Shown piece by piece: positions 55,610 to 64,000 of a DNA stretch of 64,000 bases. Positions within the stretch are counted from its first letter, which is position 1, and every line of letters begins with the position of its first letter. The notes under the pieces were generated by a model. It saw nothing but the letters and a program-made list of their open reading frames with translations. It was not told the origin of the DNA and searched no databases. A program made the position numbers and the translations under genes. The stretch is from Ferruginibacter sp. (lineage in GTDB: Bacteria; Bacteroidota; Bacteroidia; Chitinophagales; Chitinophagaceae), in NCBI GenBank assembly GCA_019638575.1, contig JAHBTN010000017.1, forward strand, positions 1-64,000, given 5' to 3'.

Positions 55610-55686
55610 TGAGCGAAGGTAATTTTTATGAATTGAACCACGATAAATTATGACGAAATTCGGGCTAATGATTTAACTTCAACAAA

Positions 55687-55694
55687 TATTTTTG
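55687..55694 (+). promoter_or_regulatory. Possible -7 box of the kinase-murQ operon
   Basis: TATTTTTG matches TAnnTTTG 19 nt before the ATG. No good TTTG box is seen at the correct distance. Confidence 0.35.
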
Positions 55695-55713
55695 TAACAG
55701 ACAACTACAATAA

Positions 55714-56553
55714 ATGGCCATTAAGTTAATAGCAGATAGCGGTTCTACCAAAGCAGAATGGTGTTTGATAAACGGTAAAAAAACAAAAACTTTTTATACG
55801 CAGGGCCTTAGCCCATATTTTCTATCTGCAGAACAGATTGAGTATATTATTAATGAAGAGCTGAAACCTAAAATGAAAAACATCGAACCGGACGAGATAT
55901 TTTTCTATGGTACCGGTTGCAGCAATGCCGATAATGTAAAATTGGTAAAAAAAGCTATCAACAAGGTTTTTACTAATGCAAGTGTTGATGTTAACCACGA
56001 TCTGATGGGGGCAGCTAAAGCATTATGCGGCCACGAAAAAGGGATAGCCTGTATATTAGGAACAGGCTCAAATTCGTGTTATTACAATGGAAAAAAAATT
56101 GTAAAAAACAGTCCGGGCCTTGGTTATGTATTAGGTGATGAGGGAAGCGGTGCCTACATGGGTAAAAAAGTAGTGCAGCATTTTTTATATAAAACATTTG
56201 ATGAAGACCTGATGGACAGGTTTAATGCAAAATATAATACCAACAGCGATGAAATACTTACTGCTGTATATAAACAACCATTGCCTAACCGGTACCTGGC
56301 TACTTTTGCCGAGTTTTTAGTTGAAAACCGTGGCCACTACATGATTGAAAATATTATTGAAGACAGTTTTAATGATTTTTTCTTTAATCATATTTATAAA
56401 TACCGAGAAAGCTGGACCATGCCCCTCAATTTTACTGGAAGTGTAGCTTATGGGTTTAGAGATGTACTTAAAGATTTGTGTAACTCTTATGAACTGAATT
56501 TGGGTAAAGTAATAAAAAAGCCAATGGATGGATTGGTAAAATTTCACAGATAA
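55714..56553 (+). CDS. BadF-family GlcNAc/MurNAc kinase-like protein
   Basis: The 279-residue ASKHA-fold kinase has ADSGSTKAEWCLI (phosphate 1) at ~5-17, CILGTGSNSCYYNG (~110-124), and LGYVLGDEGSGAYMGK (~135). It belongs to the BadF/BadG family, which includes N-acetylglucosamine kinases and the MurNAc/GlcNAc kinase MurK. It is followed after four nt by murQ. The pairing suggests that it phosphorylates MurNAc (or both amino sugars) to make the MurQ substrate (inference). Confidence 0.82.
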   Translation: MAIKLIADSGSTKAEWCLINGKKTKTFYTQGLSPYFLSAEQIEYIINEELKPKMKNIEPDEIFFYGTGCSNADNVKLVKKAINKVFTNASVDVNHDLMGAAKALCGHEKGIACILGTGSNSCYYNGKKIVKNSPGLGYVLGDEGSGAYMGKKVVQHFLYKTFDEDLMDRFNAKYNTNSDEILTAVYKQPLPNRYLATFAEFLVENRGHYMIENIIEDSFNDFFFNHIYKYRESWTMPLNFTGSVAYGFRDVLKDLCNSYELNLGKVIKKPMDGLVKFHR

Positions 56554-56557
56554 TTAT

Positions 56558-57373
56558 ATGGCATTTAAACAAATCACCGAATCTGATTCTAACTACAGGC
56601 ATCTGGAAAAAATGACTGTAAAGGAACTGCTTACCAATATGAATAAAGAAGACAGCCTGGTACCGGCTGCCATAGAAAAAGCGATTCCTCAAATTGAACA
56701 ATTGGTATCTGCCATTGTAGATAAGATGCTGGGTGGCGGCCGCCTGTTTTATATTGGTGCAGGTACCAGCGGCAGGTTGGGCATTGTAGATGCAAGTGAG
56801 TGCCCACCCAGTTTTGGAGTAAGTAATGAACTTGTAATTGGTATTATTGCCGGTGGCAAAAAAGCAATTACCGAAGCTGTTGAATTTGCCGAAGATGATA
56901 CTTTGCAGGGATGGAAAGACCTGAAGGCTCATTCCGTTTGTGAAAAAGATGTGGTGGTAGGTATTGCAGCAAGCGGCACCACTCCATACGTAATAGCGGC
57001 ACTCAATAATTGCAGAACAAATAATATAATTACCGGAAGTATTTGTTGTAATCCCGATGCCCCATTAAGCAAATCGGCTAATTACCCAATTGAAGTTATT
57101 GTAGGCCCCGAGTTTGTAACCGGCAGTACAAGAATGAAAAGCGGAACAGCACAAAAGTTGATATTGAATATGATATCCACTTCTGTAATGATACAGTTAG
57201 GCAGGGTAGAAGATAATAAAATGGTAAATATGCAGCTTACTAATGATAAACTGGTTGACAGGGGGGTAAAAATGCTGATGCAGCAGGCACAAATAGATGA
57301 TTATGAAACTGCCCGTAAACTGCTGCTAAAAACCGGTAGCGTAAAAATGGCTGTAGAAAGCCGCCACTCATAA
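56558..57373 (+). CDS. murQ: N-acetylmuramic acid 6-phosphate etherase
   Basis: Cleaves the lactyl ether of MurNAc-6-phosphate, giving GlcNAc-6-phosphate and lactate. The 271-residue SIS-domain protein has GAGTSGRLGIVDASECPPSFGV, with the acid-base Glu in DASEC, then GIAASGTTPYVIAAL and GSTRMKSGTAQKLILNM. It is slightly shorter at the C-terminus than E. coli MurQ. It works with the upstream kinase and with AnmK (34.4 kb) in peptidoglycan recycling. Confidence 0.96.
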   Translation: MAFKQITESDSNYRHLEKMTVKELLTNMNKEDSLVPAAIEKAIPQIEQLVSAIVDKMLGGGRLFYIGAGTSGRLGIVDASECPPSFGVSNELVIGIIAGGKKAITEAVEFAEDDTLQGWKDLKAHSVCEKDVVVGIAASGTTPYVIAALNNCRTNNIITGSICCNPDAPLSKSANYPIEVIVGPEFVTGSTRMKSGTAQKLILNMISTSVMIQLGRVEDNKMVNMQLTNDKLVDRGVKMLMQQAQIDDYETARKLLLKTGSVKMAVESRHS

Positions 57374-57442
57374 AAAAATATTGCAGTATTTAGGTAAATT
57401 CTTTAATTTACGTATCAATAGTAATTAATAAAACTTCCTCTT

Positions 57443-58663
57443 ATGAATTTTAAACTTTTACTTACAACTTCATTTATTGCAACATCTTTTATCGCCCGGG
57501 CACAGGATGCAAATAAAACATTTGCTATCACCGGCGATGGAAACCATGATTTCATGTGGATGAACATTCGCCAGGTAGATATCGGCAGTGGCAAAATTGT
57601 TCAGAATATCTTCGACCGGCAAAAGACTTCATTTGTAATGATGGATGCTGATACAAAAAGCCAATCTTTTGCAGGGCAATTGCCAACACAAAGCCTGGTG
57701 GCGGCTGCAGCTTACGATAAAAACCAAAATAAACTTTTCTTTACGCCCATGCGTATTGGCGAACTGCGCTGGCTAGACCTGAATTCAAAAAACGGAACTC
57801 AGAAATATTACTCTGTAACATCTTCTTTACTGAATACATACGAAAGTTTAAATGATGAAGCAAATCATTTTACCCGTATGGTGATTGCTGCAGATGGCAA
57901 CGGGTATGCTTTAACCAACGATGCAAGCCGACTGGTTAAATTTACAACCGGTAAAAAAGTTACCATAACCAACCTGGGTGCCGTTATAGATGATGATGCA
58001 AACAAAACAGTTTCTATAAAAAATAAATGTACAAGCTGGGGTGGCGATATGATTGCTGATGCCTATAACAGGCTGTACATTATCTCGGCCAATCATTATG
58101 TATTTGTACTTGATTTGGAAACCCAAAAAGCAAAATATATTGGTTATATCAGCGGCCTGCCTGCTAATTACAGCACAAATGGTGCCGCTGTTGATAACGA
58201 TGGAAATGTGGTTGTAAGCAGTGCCAATACATTTGCAGGGTATTACAAATTCAACATGAAAGAATTTGTGGCAACAAAAATTGAAGGCTCGGATATGGTT
58301 TACAATGCATCGGATTTGGCTAACGGTAATTTACTTTATCAAAAAGAAGCTGATGAAGCCCGTAAATTTGCTGATTTTAAACCGGTGATTCCTGTAATTA
58401 CAAACCAGGTTCATATTTATCCAAACCCTGTTACCAATAACGAATTCAAAATTCATTTCGATGGGCAACAGGCAGGCAGGTATAATGTAGCCATTACCGA
58501 TTTAAGTGGTAAAGCAATCATGAGCAGGGCCATCACCATCAATTCAAAAACACAGGTTGAAACTGTTCCTCTAAGTGGTAAAATTGCAAAAGGTGTTTAC
58601 ATGGTAAAAGTTACCGATGCTAACAATAAATTTATTTTTACCGAAAGAATAGTGGTTCAATAA
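57443..58663 (+). CDS. Secreted protein with T9SS type A sorting domain
   Basis: The 406-residue product has a signal peptide (cleavage near IARAQ, ~21), a beta-propeller-like body (repeating strands such as KLFFTPMRIGELRWLDL, NRLYIISANHYVFVLDLET, GNVVVSSANTFAGYYKFN) and a C-terminal type IX domain (VHIYPNPVTNNEF...DLSGKAI...GVYMVKV...TERIVVQ). No catalytic motif recognised. The gene stands after murQ and ends at a strong terminator. Confidence 0.86.
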   Translation: MNFKLLLTTSFIATSFIARAQDANKTFAITGDGNHDFMWMNIRQVDIGSGKIVQNIFDRQKTSFVMMDADTKSQSFAGQLPTQSLVAAAAYDKNQNKLFFTPMRIGELRWLDLNSKNGTQKYYSVTSSLLNTYESLNDEANHFTRMVIAADGNGYALTNDASRLVKFTTGKKVTITNLGAVIDDDANKTVSIKNKCTSWGGDMIADAYNRLYIISANHYVFVLDLETQKAKYIGYISGLPANYSTNGAAVDNDGNVVVSSANTFAGYYKFNMKEFVATKIEGSDMVYNASDLANGNLLYQKEADEARKFADFKPVIPVITNQVHIYPNPVTNNEFKIHFDGQQAGRYNVAITDLSGKAIMSRAITINSKTQVETVPLSGKIAKGVYMVKVTDANNKFIFTERIVVQ

Positions 58664-58689
58664 AAGATATTATGGCTATTAAGTACAAG

Positions 58690-58714
58690 GGTTGCCAGTT
58701 TGGCAACCTTTTTT
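58690..58714 (+). terminator. Terminator of the T9SS protein gene
   Basis: GGTTGCCA (58690-58697), a 3-nt loop and TGGCAACC (58701-58708) are followed by TTTTTT. Confidence 0.8.
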
Positions 58715-58794
58715 AATTAAATAAGTTTGATATTTTTATATAGCTGAATTAATGCAAATTTGCAGTACATACTTCACTTATCAAAAAACCGCAA

Positions 58795-59364
58795 TTGCAG
58801 GATATAGAACCATATTACAACTGGCGCCATTTATATGCAGCAGAAGAAGATAAGCAATCGCCCTTTTACAAACGGCAGTACAGCGAATTTGAGTTTTCAA
58901 ACAGCATTTATAATTATTATATACATCCGCAATGGGAGGATTTTGGGTCACGTACCTTATACATGAAAGTTTTGTTTGCCGACTATGAACAGGGGTTTGT
59001 AATAATTGAGTTAATTGGCGAATGGAACGATGCCATAGAAAATGATATCATGACTTTAAGAAGGGATATTACCGACATCATGTTTACACAGGGAATATCA
59101 AAGTTCATCTTTATTGCCGAAAACGTTTTAAATTTTCACAGTAGCGACGACAGTTATTACGAGGAATGGTATGAGGAGTTGGCAGAAAAAGGCGGATGGG
59201 TAACCATCATCAACCTGCCTGCACAAAGCCAGTACGATTTCAGGCAGGCAAGGCTCATCAATTATATTAACCTGGTAGATTTTCCCGAATGGCGAACCCT
59301 AAAACCCGAAATGGTTTTTCAGCAAATAGAAGACCAGGCACAAAAGAGATTTTTGGGTTCATAA
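58795..59364 (+). CDS. Conserved hypothetical protein upstream of sdhC
   Basis: The 189-residue cytoplasmic protein has many acidic and aromatic residues (YYNWRHLYAAEED, IHPQWEDFGSRTLYMKVLFADYEQGFVIIEL, ISKFIFIAENVLNFHSSDDSYYEEWYEEL). No motif of known function and no signal peptide. The start is TTG 58795, since no ATG is available in frame before the conserved part. It lies 114 nt upstream of sdhC in the same direction, but with its own promoter-like box between. Confidence 0.7.
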   Translation: MQDIEPYYNWRHLYAAEEDKQSPFYKRQYSEFEFSNSIYNYYIHPQWEDFGSRTLYMKVLFADYEQGFVIIELIGEWNDAIENDIMTLRRDITDIMFTQGISKFIFIAENVLNFHSSDDSYYEEWYEELAEKGGWVTIINLPAQSQYDFRQARLINYINLVDFPEWRTLKPEMVFQQIEDQAQKRFLGS

Positions 59365-59441
59365 AAAATAATCAATAGTTGCTACAAATTATTTACGCCG
59401 ATAAAAGATTTTTTTAGATAGTTTTTTAGCTCATCCTGTTG

Positions 59442-59449
59442 TATTTTTG
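59442..59449 (+). promoter_or_regulatory. Probable -7 box of the sdhCAB operon
   Basis: TATTTTTG matches TAnnTTTG 29 nt before sdhC. The region 18-22 nt upstream is T-rich (GTTTTTTAG) but not exactly TTTG. Confidence 0.4.
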
Positions 59450-59478
59450 TAAACCAACACAAACCTAACGCTTTCACT

Positions 59479-60192
59479 ATGACCTGGAAACATTATTTCA
59501 CTTCTTCAATTGGCAGGAAACTAATCATGGGCCTTACAGGCTTGTTTCTAATAACTTTTTTAATAGTGCACTGCAGTATCAACTCCATGATATTTTTTAA
59601 TGATGGTGGCGAAACTTTTAACCATTGGGCACATTTTATGGGTACCAATGTAATCATCCGCATTATGGAAATAGGTTTGTTTGCAGGGTTGATTTTGCAT
59701 ATTGTACAAGGGTATATGTTAACGGCCCAAAACAAAAAAGCAAGGCCGGTAAAATATGATACAAATAAACCCAACGAAAACAGCAAATGGTACAGCCGCA
59801 GCATGGGTTTGTTGGGCACATTGTTGTTATTGTTTTTGATTTTGCATATTTATCATTTTTGGACACCCTCCCGGCTTGGCGGTATTGCAAATATTCGCCC
59901 GCTCGAAGAAACCAATCTGTCAGCTTACAACAACCAACAGGCGCTAAACCTGTATGCCGAGATGAAATTGGTTTTTGAAAATAACCTTTGGGTGGTGATA
60001 GTTTATATCCTGGGTGTGATATCACTTGCATGGCACCTGATGCATGGCTTTCAAAGTGCATTTCAGTCACTAGGTATTAATCATAAACGATATACACCCA
60101 TCATCAAAAATGTAGGCGTTGCATTTTCAATTATTGTTCCTTTAATTTTTGCATTAATGCCACTTGCATTTTATCTGGGTTGGATAAATTAA
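59479..60192 (+). CDS. sdhC: Succinate dehydrogenase cytochrome b558 subunit
   Basis: Membrane anchor of a type-B succinate dehydrogenase, 237 residues. It has five transmembrane helices (~15-35, 60-82, 115-135, 170-190, 210-232). Candidate haem ligands are His in LIVHCSIN, LILHIVQGYM, FLILHIYHFW and SLAWHLMHGFQS, which together supply ligands for two b haems. It starts the sdhC-sdhA order. SdhA follows after 128 nt. Confidence 0.94.
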   Translation: MTWKHYFTSSIGRKLIMGLTGLFLITFLIVHCSINSMIFFNDGGETFNHWAHFMGTNVIIRIMEIGLFAGLILHIVQGYMLTAQNKKARPVKYDTNKPNENSKWYSRSMGLLGTLLLLFLILHIYHFWTPSRLGGIANIRPLEETNLSAYNNQQALNLYAEMKLVFENNLWVVIVYILGVISLAWHLMHGFQSAFQSLGINHKRYTPIIKNVGVAFSIIVPLIFALMPLAFYLGWIN

Positions 60193-60320
60193 ATTGAACT
60201 ATCATCCAAACAACAACAGTTACGAGAATTATACGGATGAAGAAAAAAAAATTTTAAACTGCCAAATTCAAATCTCTGTATCTTAATAGAGATATTTTAA
60301 AAGAGGCTAAAAATGATACA

Positions 60321-62297
60321 ATGTCTTTAGATTCTAAAATTCCTGCCGGCGAAATGGATAAAAAGTGGACCGATTATAAAGGCCACGTGAAACTTGTAAA
60401 TCCTGCCAATAAACGTAAACTGGAAATTATTGTAGTGGGTACCGGTTTAGCCGGCGCTTCGGCGGCGGCTTCACTTGGCGAAATGGGATACAAGGTTAAA
60501 GCATTTTGTTTCCAGGATAGCCCACGCAGGGCGCACAGCATTGCAGCACAAGGTGGCATTAATGCTGCTAAAAATTATCAGAACGATGGTGATTCGGTTT
60601 TTCGTCTTTTTTACGACACCGTTAAAGGTGGTGATTATCGCTCAAGAGAAGCCAATGTTCATCGTCTTGCCGAAGTGAGTAATAACATCATTGATCAGTG
60701 TGTTGCGCAGGGAGTTCCATTTGCAAGAGAGTATGGCGGTTTATTGAGCAACAGAAGTTTTGGTGGTACACAAGTGCAACGTACATTTTATGCCGCAGGC
60801 CAAACAGGCCAGCAATTATTATTAGGCGCTTATAGTGCGTTAGAAAGACAAGTAGCTTTGGGAAGCGTTACCATGTACAGTCGCCACGAAATGCTTGACA
60901 TTGTAAAGATAGATGGAAAAGCAAGGGGTATCATTGCAAGAAATTTAGTGACCGGTAAATTAGAAAGACATTTTGGCCATTGTGTATTGTTGTGTACCGG
61001 TGGATATGGAAATGTTTTTTATTTAAGTACAAATGCCATGGGTAGTAATGTTACCGCTGCATGGAAGGCACACAAAAAAGGTGCTTTTTTTGGCAACCCC
61101 TGTTTTACACAAATTCACCCAACTTGTATTCCGGTAAGTGGCGATCATCAAAGTAAATTAACATTGATGAGCGAAAGTTTACGTAATGATGGAAGGATAT
61201 GGGTGCCTAAACAAAAAGGCGATAATCGTAAAGGTGTAGATATTCCCGAAGAAGAAAGGGATTATTATTTGGAAAGAAGGTATCCTGCATTTGGAAACCT
61301 GGTACCACGTGATGTAGCTTCAAGGGCTGCCAAAGAAAGGTGCGATGAAGGTTATGGTGTAGGTACCACTAAAATGGCTGTTTACCTCGATTTTAAAGAC
61401 GCAATTATCAGGTATGGTAAAATTGAAGCAGGTAAAACTGGTAATGAAGAAGCAGCACATCACACAATACTAGAACTTGGCAAAGCAGTGGTAGCAGAAA
61501 AATATGGTAACCTTTTTGAAATGTATGAAAAGATAACCGGTGAAAATCCTTATGAAGTACCCATGAGAATATACCCGGCAGTGCATTACACAATGGGAGG
61601 GCTTTGGGTTGATTATGAATTGAAAACTACTGTTGATGGTTTATATGCATTGGGCGAAGCTAACTTTAGCGATCATGGTGCTAACAGGCTTGGCGCAAGT
61701 GCTTTAATGCAAGGCCTTGCCGATGGGTATTTTGTTATTCCATATACATTGGGTAATTACCTGGCCGATGAAATTCGTACGGCTTCCATACCAACCGATC
61801 ATCCGGCTTTTGTGGAAGCAGAAAAAGAAGTAAACGAAAGAATTACAAAATTGATGAGTATTAAAGGAAGCCAATCTGTAGAAAGTTTTCATAAAAGACT
61901 TGGAAAAATAATGTGGGATAAATGTGGTATGGCTCGTAATGCAAAAGGCTTATCGGAAGCAATTGTTGAAATACAGGAATTGAGAAAGCAATTTTGGAGC
62001 GATGTACGCATTCCCGGCGATATTGAAGAGATGAACCCCGAATTGGACAAAGCCGGCAGAGTAGCTGATTTTCTTGAACTGGGCGAACTGATGTGTATGG
62101 ATGCTTTGAACAGGAATGAAAGTTGTGGCGGGCATTTTAGAGAAGAATCTCAAACCGAGGAAGGCGAAGCAAAAAGGGATGATGCCAATTTCAGTTACGT
62201 ATCGGCATGGGAATATAAAGGCGATAGCAACTGGCAGTTGAACAAAGAGCCATTAACATTCGATATTGTAAAACCAACACAGCGTTCTTATAAATAA
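60321..62297 (+). CDS. sdhA: Succinate dehydrogenase/fumarate reductase flavoprotein subunit
   Basis: Catalytic FAD subunit, 658 residues. The dinucleotide motif is [19 protein letters not shown] (~36-54). The His for covalent FAD is in [15 protein letters not shown]. The active-site region is [20 protein letters not shown], with [10 protein letters not shown] and [12 protein letters not shown] for substrate binding. The C-terminal domain is typical of the Bacillus/Wolinella form (SdhA of type B). Expected partners are SdhC upstream and SdhB downstream of an unrelated glycosyltransferase gene. Confidence 0.97.
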   Translation: MSLDSKIPAGEMDKKWTDYKGHVKLVNPANKRKLEIIVVGTGLAGASAAASLGEMGYKVKAFCFQDSPRRAHSIAAQGGINAAKNYQNDGDSVFRLFYDTVKGGDYRSREANVHRLAEVSNNIIDQCVAQGVPFAREYGGLLSNRSFGGTQVQRTFYAAGQTGQQLLLGAYSALERQVALGSVTMYSRHEMLDIVKIDGKARGIIARNLVTGKLERHFGHCVLLCTGGYGNVFYLSTNAMGSNVTAAWKAHKKGAFFGNPCFTQIHPTCIPVSGDHQSKLTLMSESLRNDGRIWVPKQKGDNRKGVDIPEEERDYYLERRYPAFGNLVPRDVASRAAKERCDEGYGVGTTKMAVYLDFKDAIIRYGKIEAGKTGNEEAAHHTILELGKAVVAEKYGNLFEMYEKITGENPYEVPMRIYPAVHYTMGGLWVDYELKTTVDGLYALGEANFSDHGANRLGASALMQGLADGYFVIPYTLGNYLADEIRTASIPTDHPAFVEAEKEVNERITKLMSIKGSQSVESFHKRLGKIMWDKCGMARNAKGLSEAIVEIQELRKQFWSDVRIPGDIEEMNPELDKAGRVADFLELGELMCMDALNRNESCGGHFREESQTEEGEAKRDDANFSYVSAWEYKGDSNWQLNKEPLTFDIVKPTQRSYK

Positions 62298-62341
62298 ATG
62301 GGTTTAATCAAAAAGAGATTGTTGATTATTCATTCAATAAT

Positions 62342-63226
62342 ATGAAAATATCGGGTTTCACTTTTGTAAAAAATGCGGTGAAGTATGGTTACCCGGTAGT
62401 GGAATCAATACAATCTGTTTTGCCCATTGTAGATGAAATGATTGTTTGCCTGGGTAATTCGGAAGATGAAACGGATAAATTGATTGCATCAATTGATTCT
62501 GATAAAATAAAAATTATTCATTCAATATGGGATGATAATTTACGTGAAGGCGGAAAAGTGCTGGCGGTAGAAACCAACAAAGCGATTGATGCCACAGCCC
62601 CCGACAGTGACTGGCTCTTTTACATACAGGCCGATGAAGTATTGCACGAACAGTACCATGCAACCATACTGGCTGCCATGAAAAAATATAAAGACGATGA
62701 AAGGGTAGAAGGCTTATTATTCAACTATCATCATTTTTATGGCAGTTATAAATTTATAGGAGATGGCCGTAGCTGGTATTCGAAAGAGATAAGGGTGATA
62801 AGAAACGATAAGAAAATACGCAGCTATTTAGATGCACAGGGATTTAGAAAAGAAGGAAGAAAGCTGAAAGTGAAGTTAATTGATGCATATATTTATCATA
62901 ATGGATGGGTGCGTAACCCGGTTGAAATGCAGAAGAAATACACCGACTTTGGAAAGTTGTGGCATGCTGATGAAGGATATGTAAAATGGGCCGAAGAAGA
63001 AAAGAAAAAATCAGTTGAATTTGATTATTCAAAAATTGATTCACTCACAACATTTACAGGAACACATCCTGCTGTAATGAAAGGTTTAATTGAAAAAGAA
63101 AACTGGAACTTTAATATTGATATTAAAAAGAAAAATTTTAAAAACACAAAACACAGGATATTGTATTTCATATGGCAAAATTTTGGATGGCGGCCTTTTG
63201 AATACAGGAATTATATAAAGATTTGA
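62342..63226 (+). CDS. Family 2 glycosyltransferase
   Basis: The 294-residue GT-A-type enzyme has the family start GFTFVKNAVKYGYPVVESIQSVLPIVDEMIVCLG, the nucleotide-sugar metal motif in FYIQADEVLHEQ (QADE for DxD), and RSWYSKEIRVIRNDKKIRSY. No transmembrane helix. It sits between sdhA (44 nt upstream) and sdhB (55 nt downstream) in the same direction, so it is probably transcribed with the respiratory genes although it has no known link to them. Acceptor unknown. Confidence 0.88.
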   Translation: MKISGFTFVKNAVKYGYPVVESIQSVLPIVDEMIVCLGNSEDETDKLIASIDSDKIKIIHSIWDDNLREGGKVLAVETNKAIDATAPDSDWLFYIQADEVLHEQYHATILAAMKKYKDDERVEGLLFNYHHFYGSYKFIGDGRSWYSKEIRVIRNDKKIRSYLDAQGFRKEGRKLKVKLIDAYIYHNGWVRNPVEMQKKYTDFGKLWHADEGYVKWAEEEKKKSVEFDYSKIDSLTTFTGTHPAVMKGLIEKENWNFNIDIKKKNFKNTKHRILYFIWQNFGWRPFEYRNYIKI

Positions 63227-63281
63227 AAAGTGTAATAAAAAATTGTACAGCATCTAATAAACAACATAGCAAAAAGACGAT

Positions 63282-64000
63282 ATGGAACATTATAACATGA
63301 AACTCACACTTAAAGTGTGGAAACAAAAGAACAGCAATGCTGCAGGTAGTTTTGAAACTTACCAGGTAAGTGATATTTCTTCTGAAATGTCGTTTTTAGA
63401 AATGTTTGATGTGTTGAATGAACAACTGGTAAACGAAGGCAAAGAGCCAATAGCTTTTGACCACGATTGCCGTGAAGGTATTTGCGGCATGTGCAGCATG
63501 TATATTAATGGAAGGGCACATGGCCCCTGGACAAAAAACACCGTATGCCAGTTGCACATGAGGGCATTTAATGATGGTGAAACTATTGTTGTAGAACCCT
63601 GGCGTGCGGCCGCTTTCCCGGTAATTAAAGATTTAATGGTAGATCGTTCAGCCTTTGATAGGATTATTCAGGCAGGAGGTTTCATATCTGTAAATACAGG
63701 AAATGCTGTAGATGCTAATTCATTACCTGTTGATAAAAAAGATGCCGATACTGCTTTTGATGCTGCATCATGCATAGGATGTGGCGCCTGTGTGGCTGCA
63801 TGTAAAAACAGCAGCGCCATGTTATTTGTAAGCGCCAAAGTTTCGCAACTTGCTTTATTGCCTCAAGGGCAACCCGAAAGAGAAACAAGGGTTTTAAATA
63901 TGGTTACACAAATGGATAAGGAAGGTTTTGGTAACTGTACTAATACGTATGCTTGCGAAGCAGAATGCCCCAAAGGTATTTCGGTGGCAAACATTGCCCG
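63282..64000 (+). CDS. sdhB: Succinate dehydrogenase iron-sulfur subunit (partial)
   Basis: The 5' 239 codons of the iron-sulfur subunit; the window ends inside the gene. The [2Fe-2S] cluster binds at CREGICGMC...VCQLH (~residues 66-90). The ferredoxin domain has [12 protein letters not shown] ([4Fe-4S]) and [14 protein letters not shown] ([3Fe-4S]), all intact. It is the electron-transfer subunit between SdhA and the SdhC haems. The frame continues past the end without a stop. ATG 63282 is supported by the family start after a short tail ([12 protein letters not shown]). Confidence 0.96.
   Translation, partial: MEHYNMKLTLKVWKQKNSNAAGSFETYQVSDISSEMSFLEMFDVLNEQLVNEGKEPIAFDHDCREGICGMCSMYINGRAHGPWTKNTVCQLHMRAFNDGETIVVEPWRAAAFPVIKDLMVDRSAFDRIIQAGGFISVNTGNAVDANSLPVDKKDADTAFDAASCIGCGACVAACKNSSAMLFVSAKVSQLALLPQGQPERETRVLNMVTQMDKEGFGNCTNTYACEAECPKGISVANIA

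Overview
The window is a 64 kb piece of an AT-rich chromosome from a member of the Bacteroidota, most likely the Chitinophagales/Chitinophagaceae (inference). The evidence is three secreted proteins with type IX secretion (T9SS) sorting domains, promoters with the Bacteroidota -7 box TAnnTTTG, almost no Shine-Dalgarno sequences, a type-B succinate dehydrogenase with a single cytochrome b subunit, and families largely restricted to the phylum (DUF6427-like, HU-CCDC81/SPOR-like). Most of the window is ordinary housekeeping sequence. Accessory DNA is limited to one insertion sequence, one toxin-antitoxin pair and a few repeats.

Layout. 1-570: AT-rich noncoding DNA with a long imperfect palindrome. 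0.6-3.9 kb: metG and a WG-repeat protein. 3.9-7.6 kb: an LTA-synthase-like sulfatase gene split by an IS200/IS605-type element (tnpA and tnpB). Removing the element rejoins a 651-codon frame exactly. 7.7-16.6 kb: a phosphodiesterase-like protein, a FadN-type beta-oxidation enzyme, a DPP-IV-type peptidase with a metzincin-like partner, an ABC exporter and a TIGR01777-type epimerase. 16.7-22.6 kb: a Tyr-rich secreted protein, a DUF6427-like membrane protein, purQ and two DsbD-related genes. 22.8-29.2 kb: an ECF sigma factor, uvrA, cmk and a T9SS cargo protein. 29.4-32.7 kb (minus): a five-gene run antitoxin-RES toxin-folK-deoxynucleoside kinase-MFS, apparently read from one promoter with palindromic operators. 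32.8-37.8 kb: an ABC-2 permease, an SRPBCC protein, anmK, queG, a small membrane protein and an outer-membrane barrel. 37.9-46.2 kb: clpB, a DsbA-like protein, SET, YhhN, HU/SPOR, FKBP, sdaA and smpB. 46.2-55.6 kb (minus): a type-B T9SS cargo, accD, class I aldolase, a BtuF-like protein, a short repeat-peptide region, cystathionine beta-synthase and an S41 protease. 55.7-64 kb: a MurNAc/GlcNAc kinase-like gene with murQ, a T9SS protein, and the sdhC-sdhA-(glycosyltransferase)-sdhB cluster, with sdhB cut by the window end.

How the genes work together. AnmK, the BadF-type kinase and MurQ form a peptidoglycan-recycling set at two loci. SdhCAB is the respiratory succinate dehydrogenase. The DsbD pair handles periplasmic thiol chemistry. 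The parts most worth a second look are the scarless IS605 insertion, whose predicted TnpB guide is the interrupted gene itself; the RES-Xre operator/promoter and its fusion to a folate/nucleotide operon; and the tandem peptide repeat at 51.77-51.98 kb, whose core differs between copies mainly at synonymous positions.
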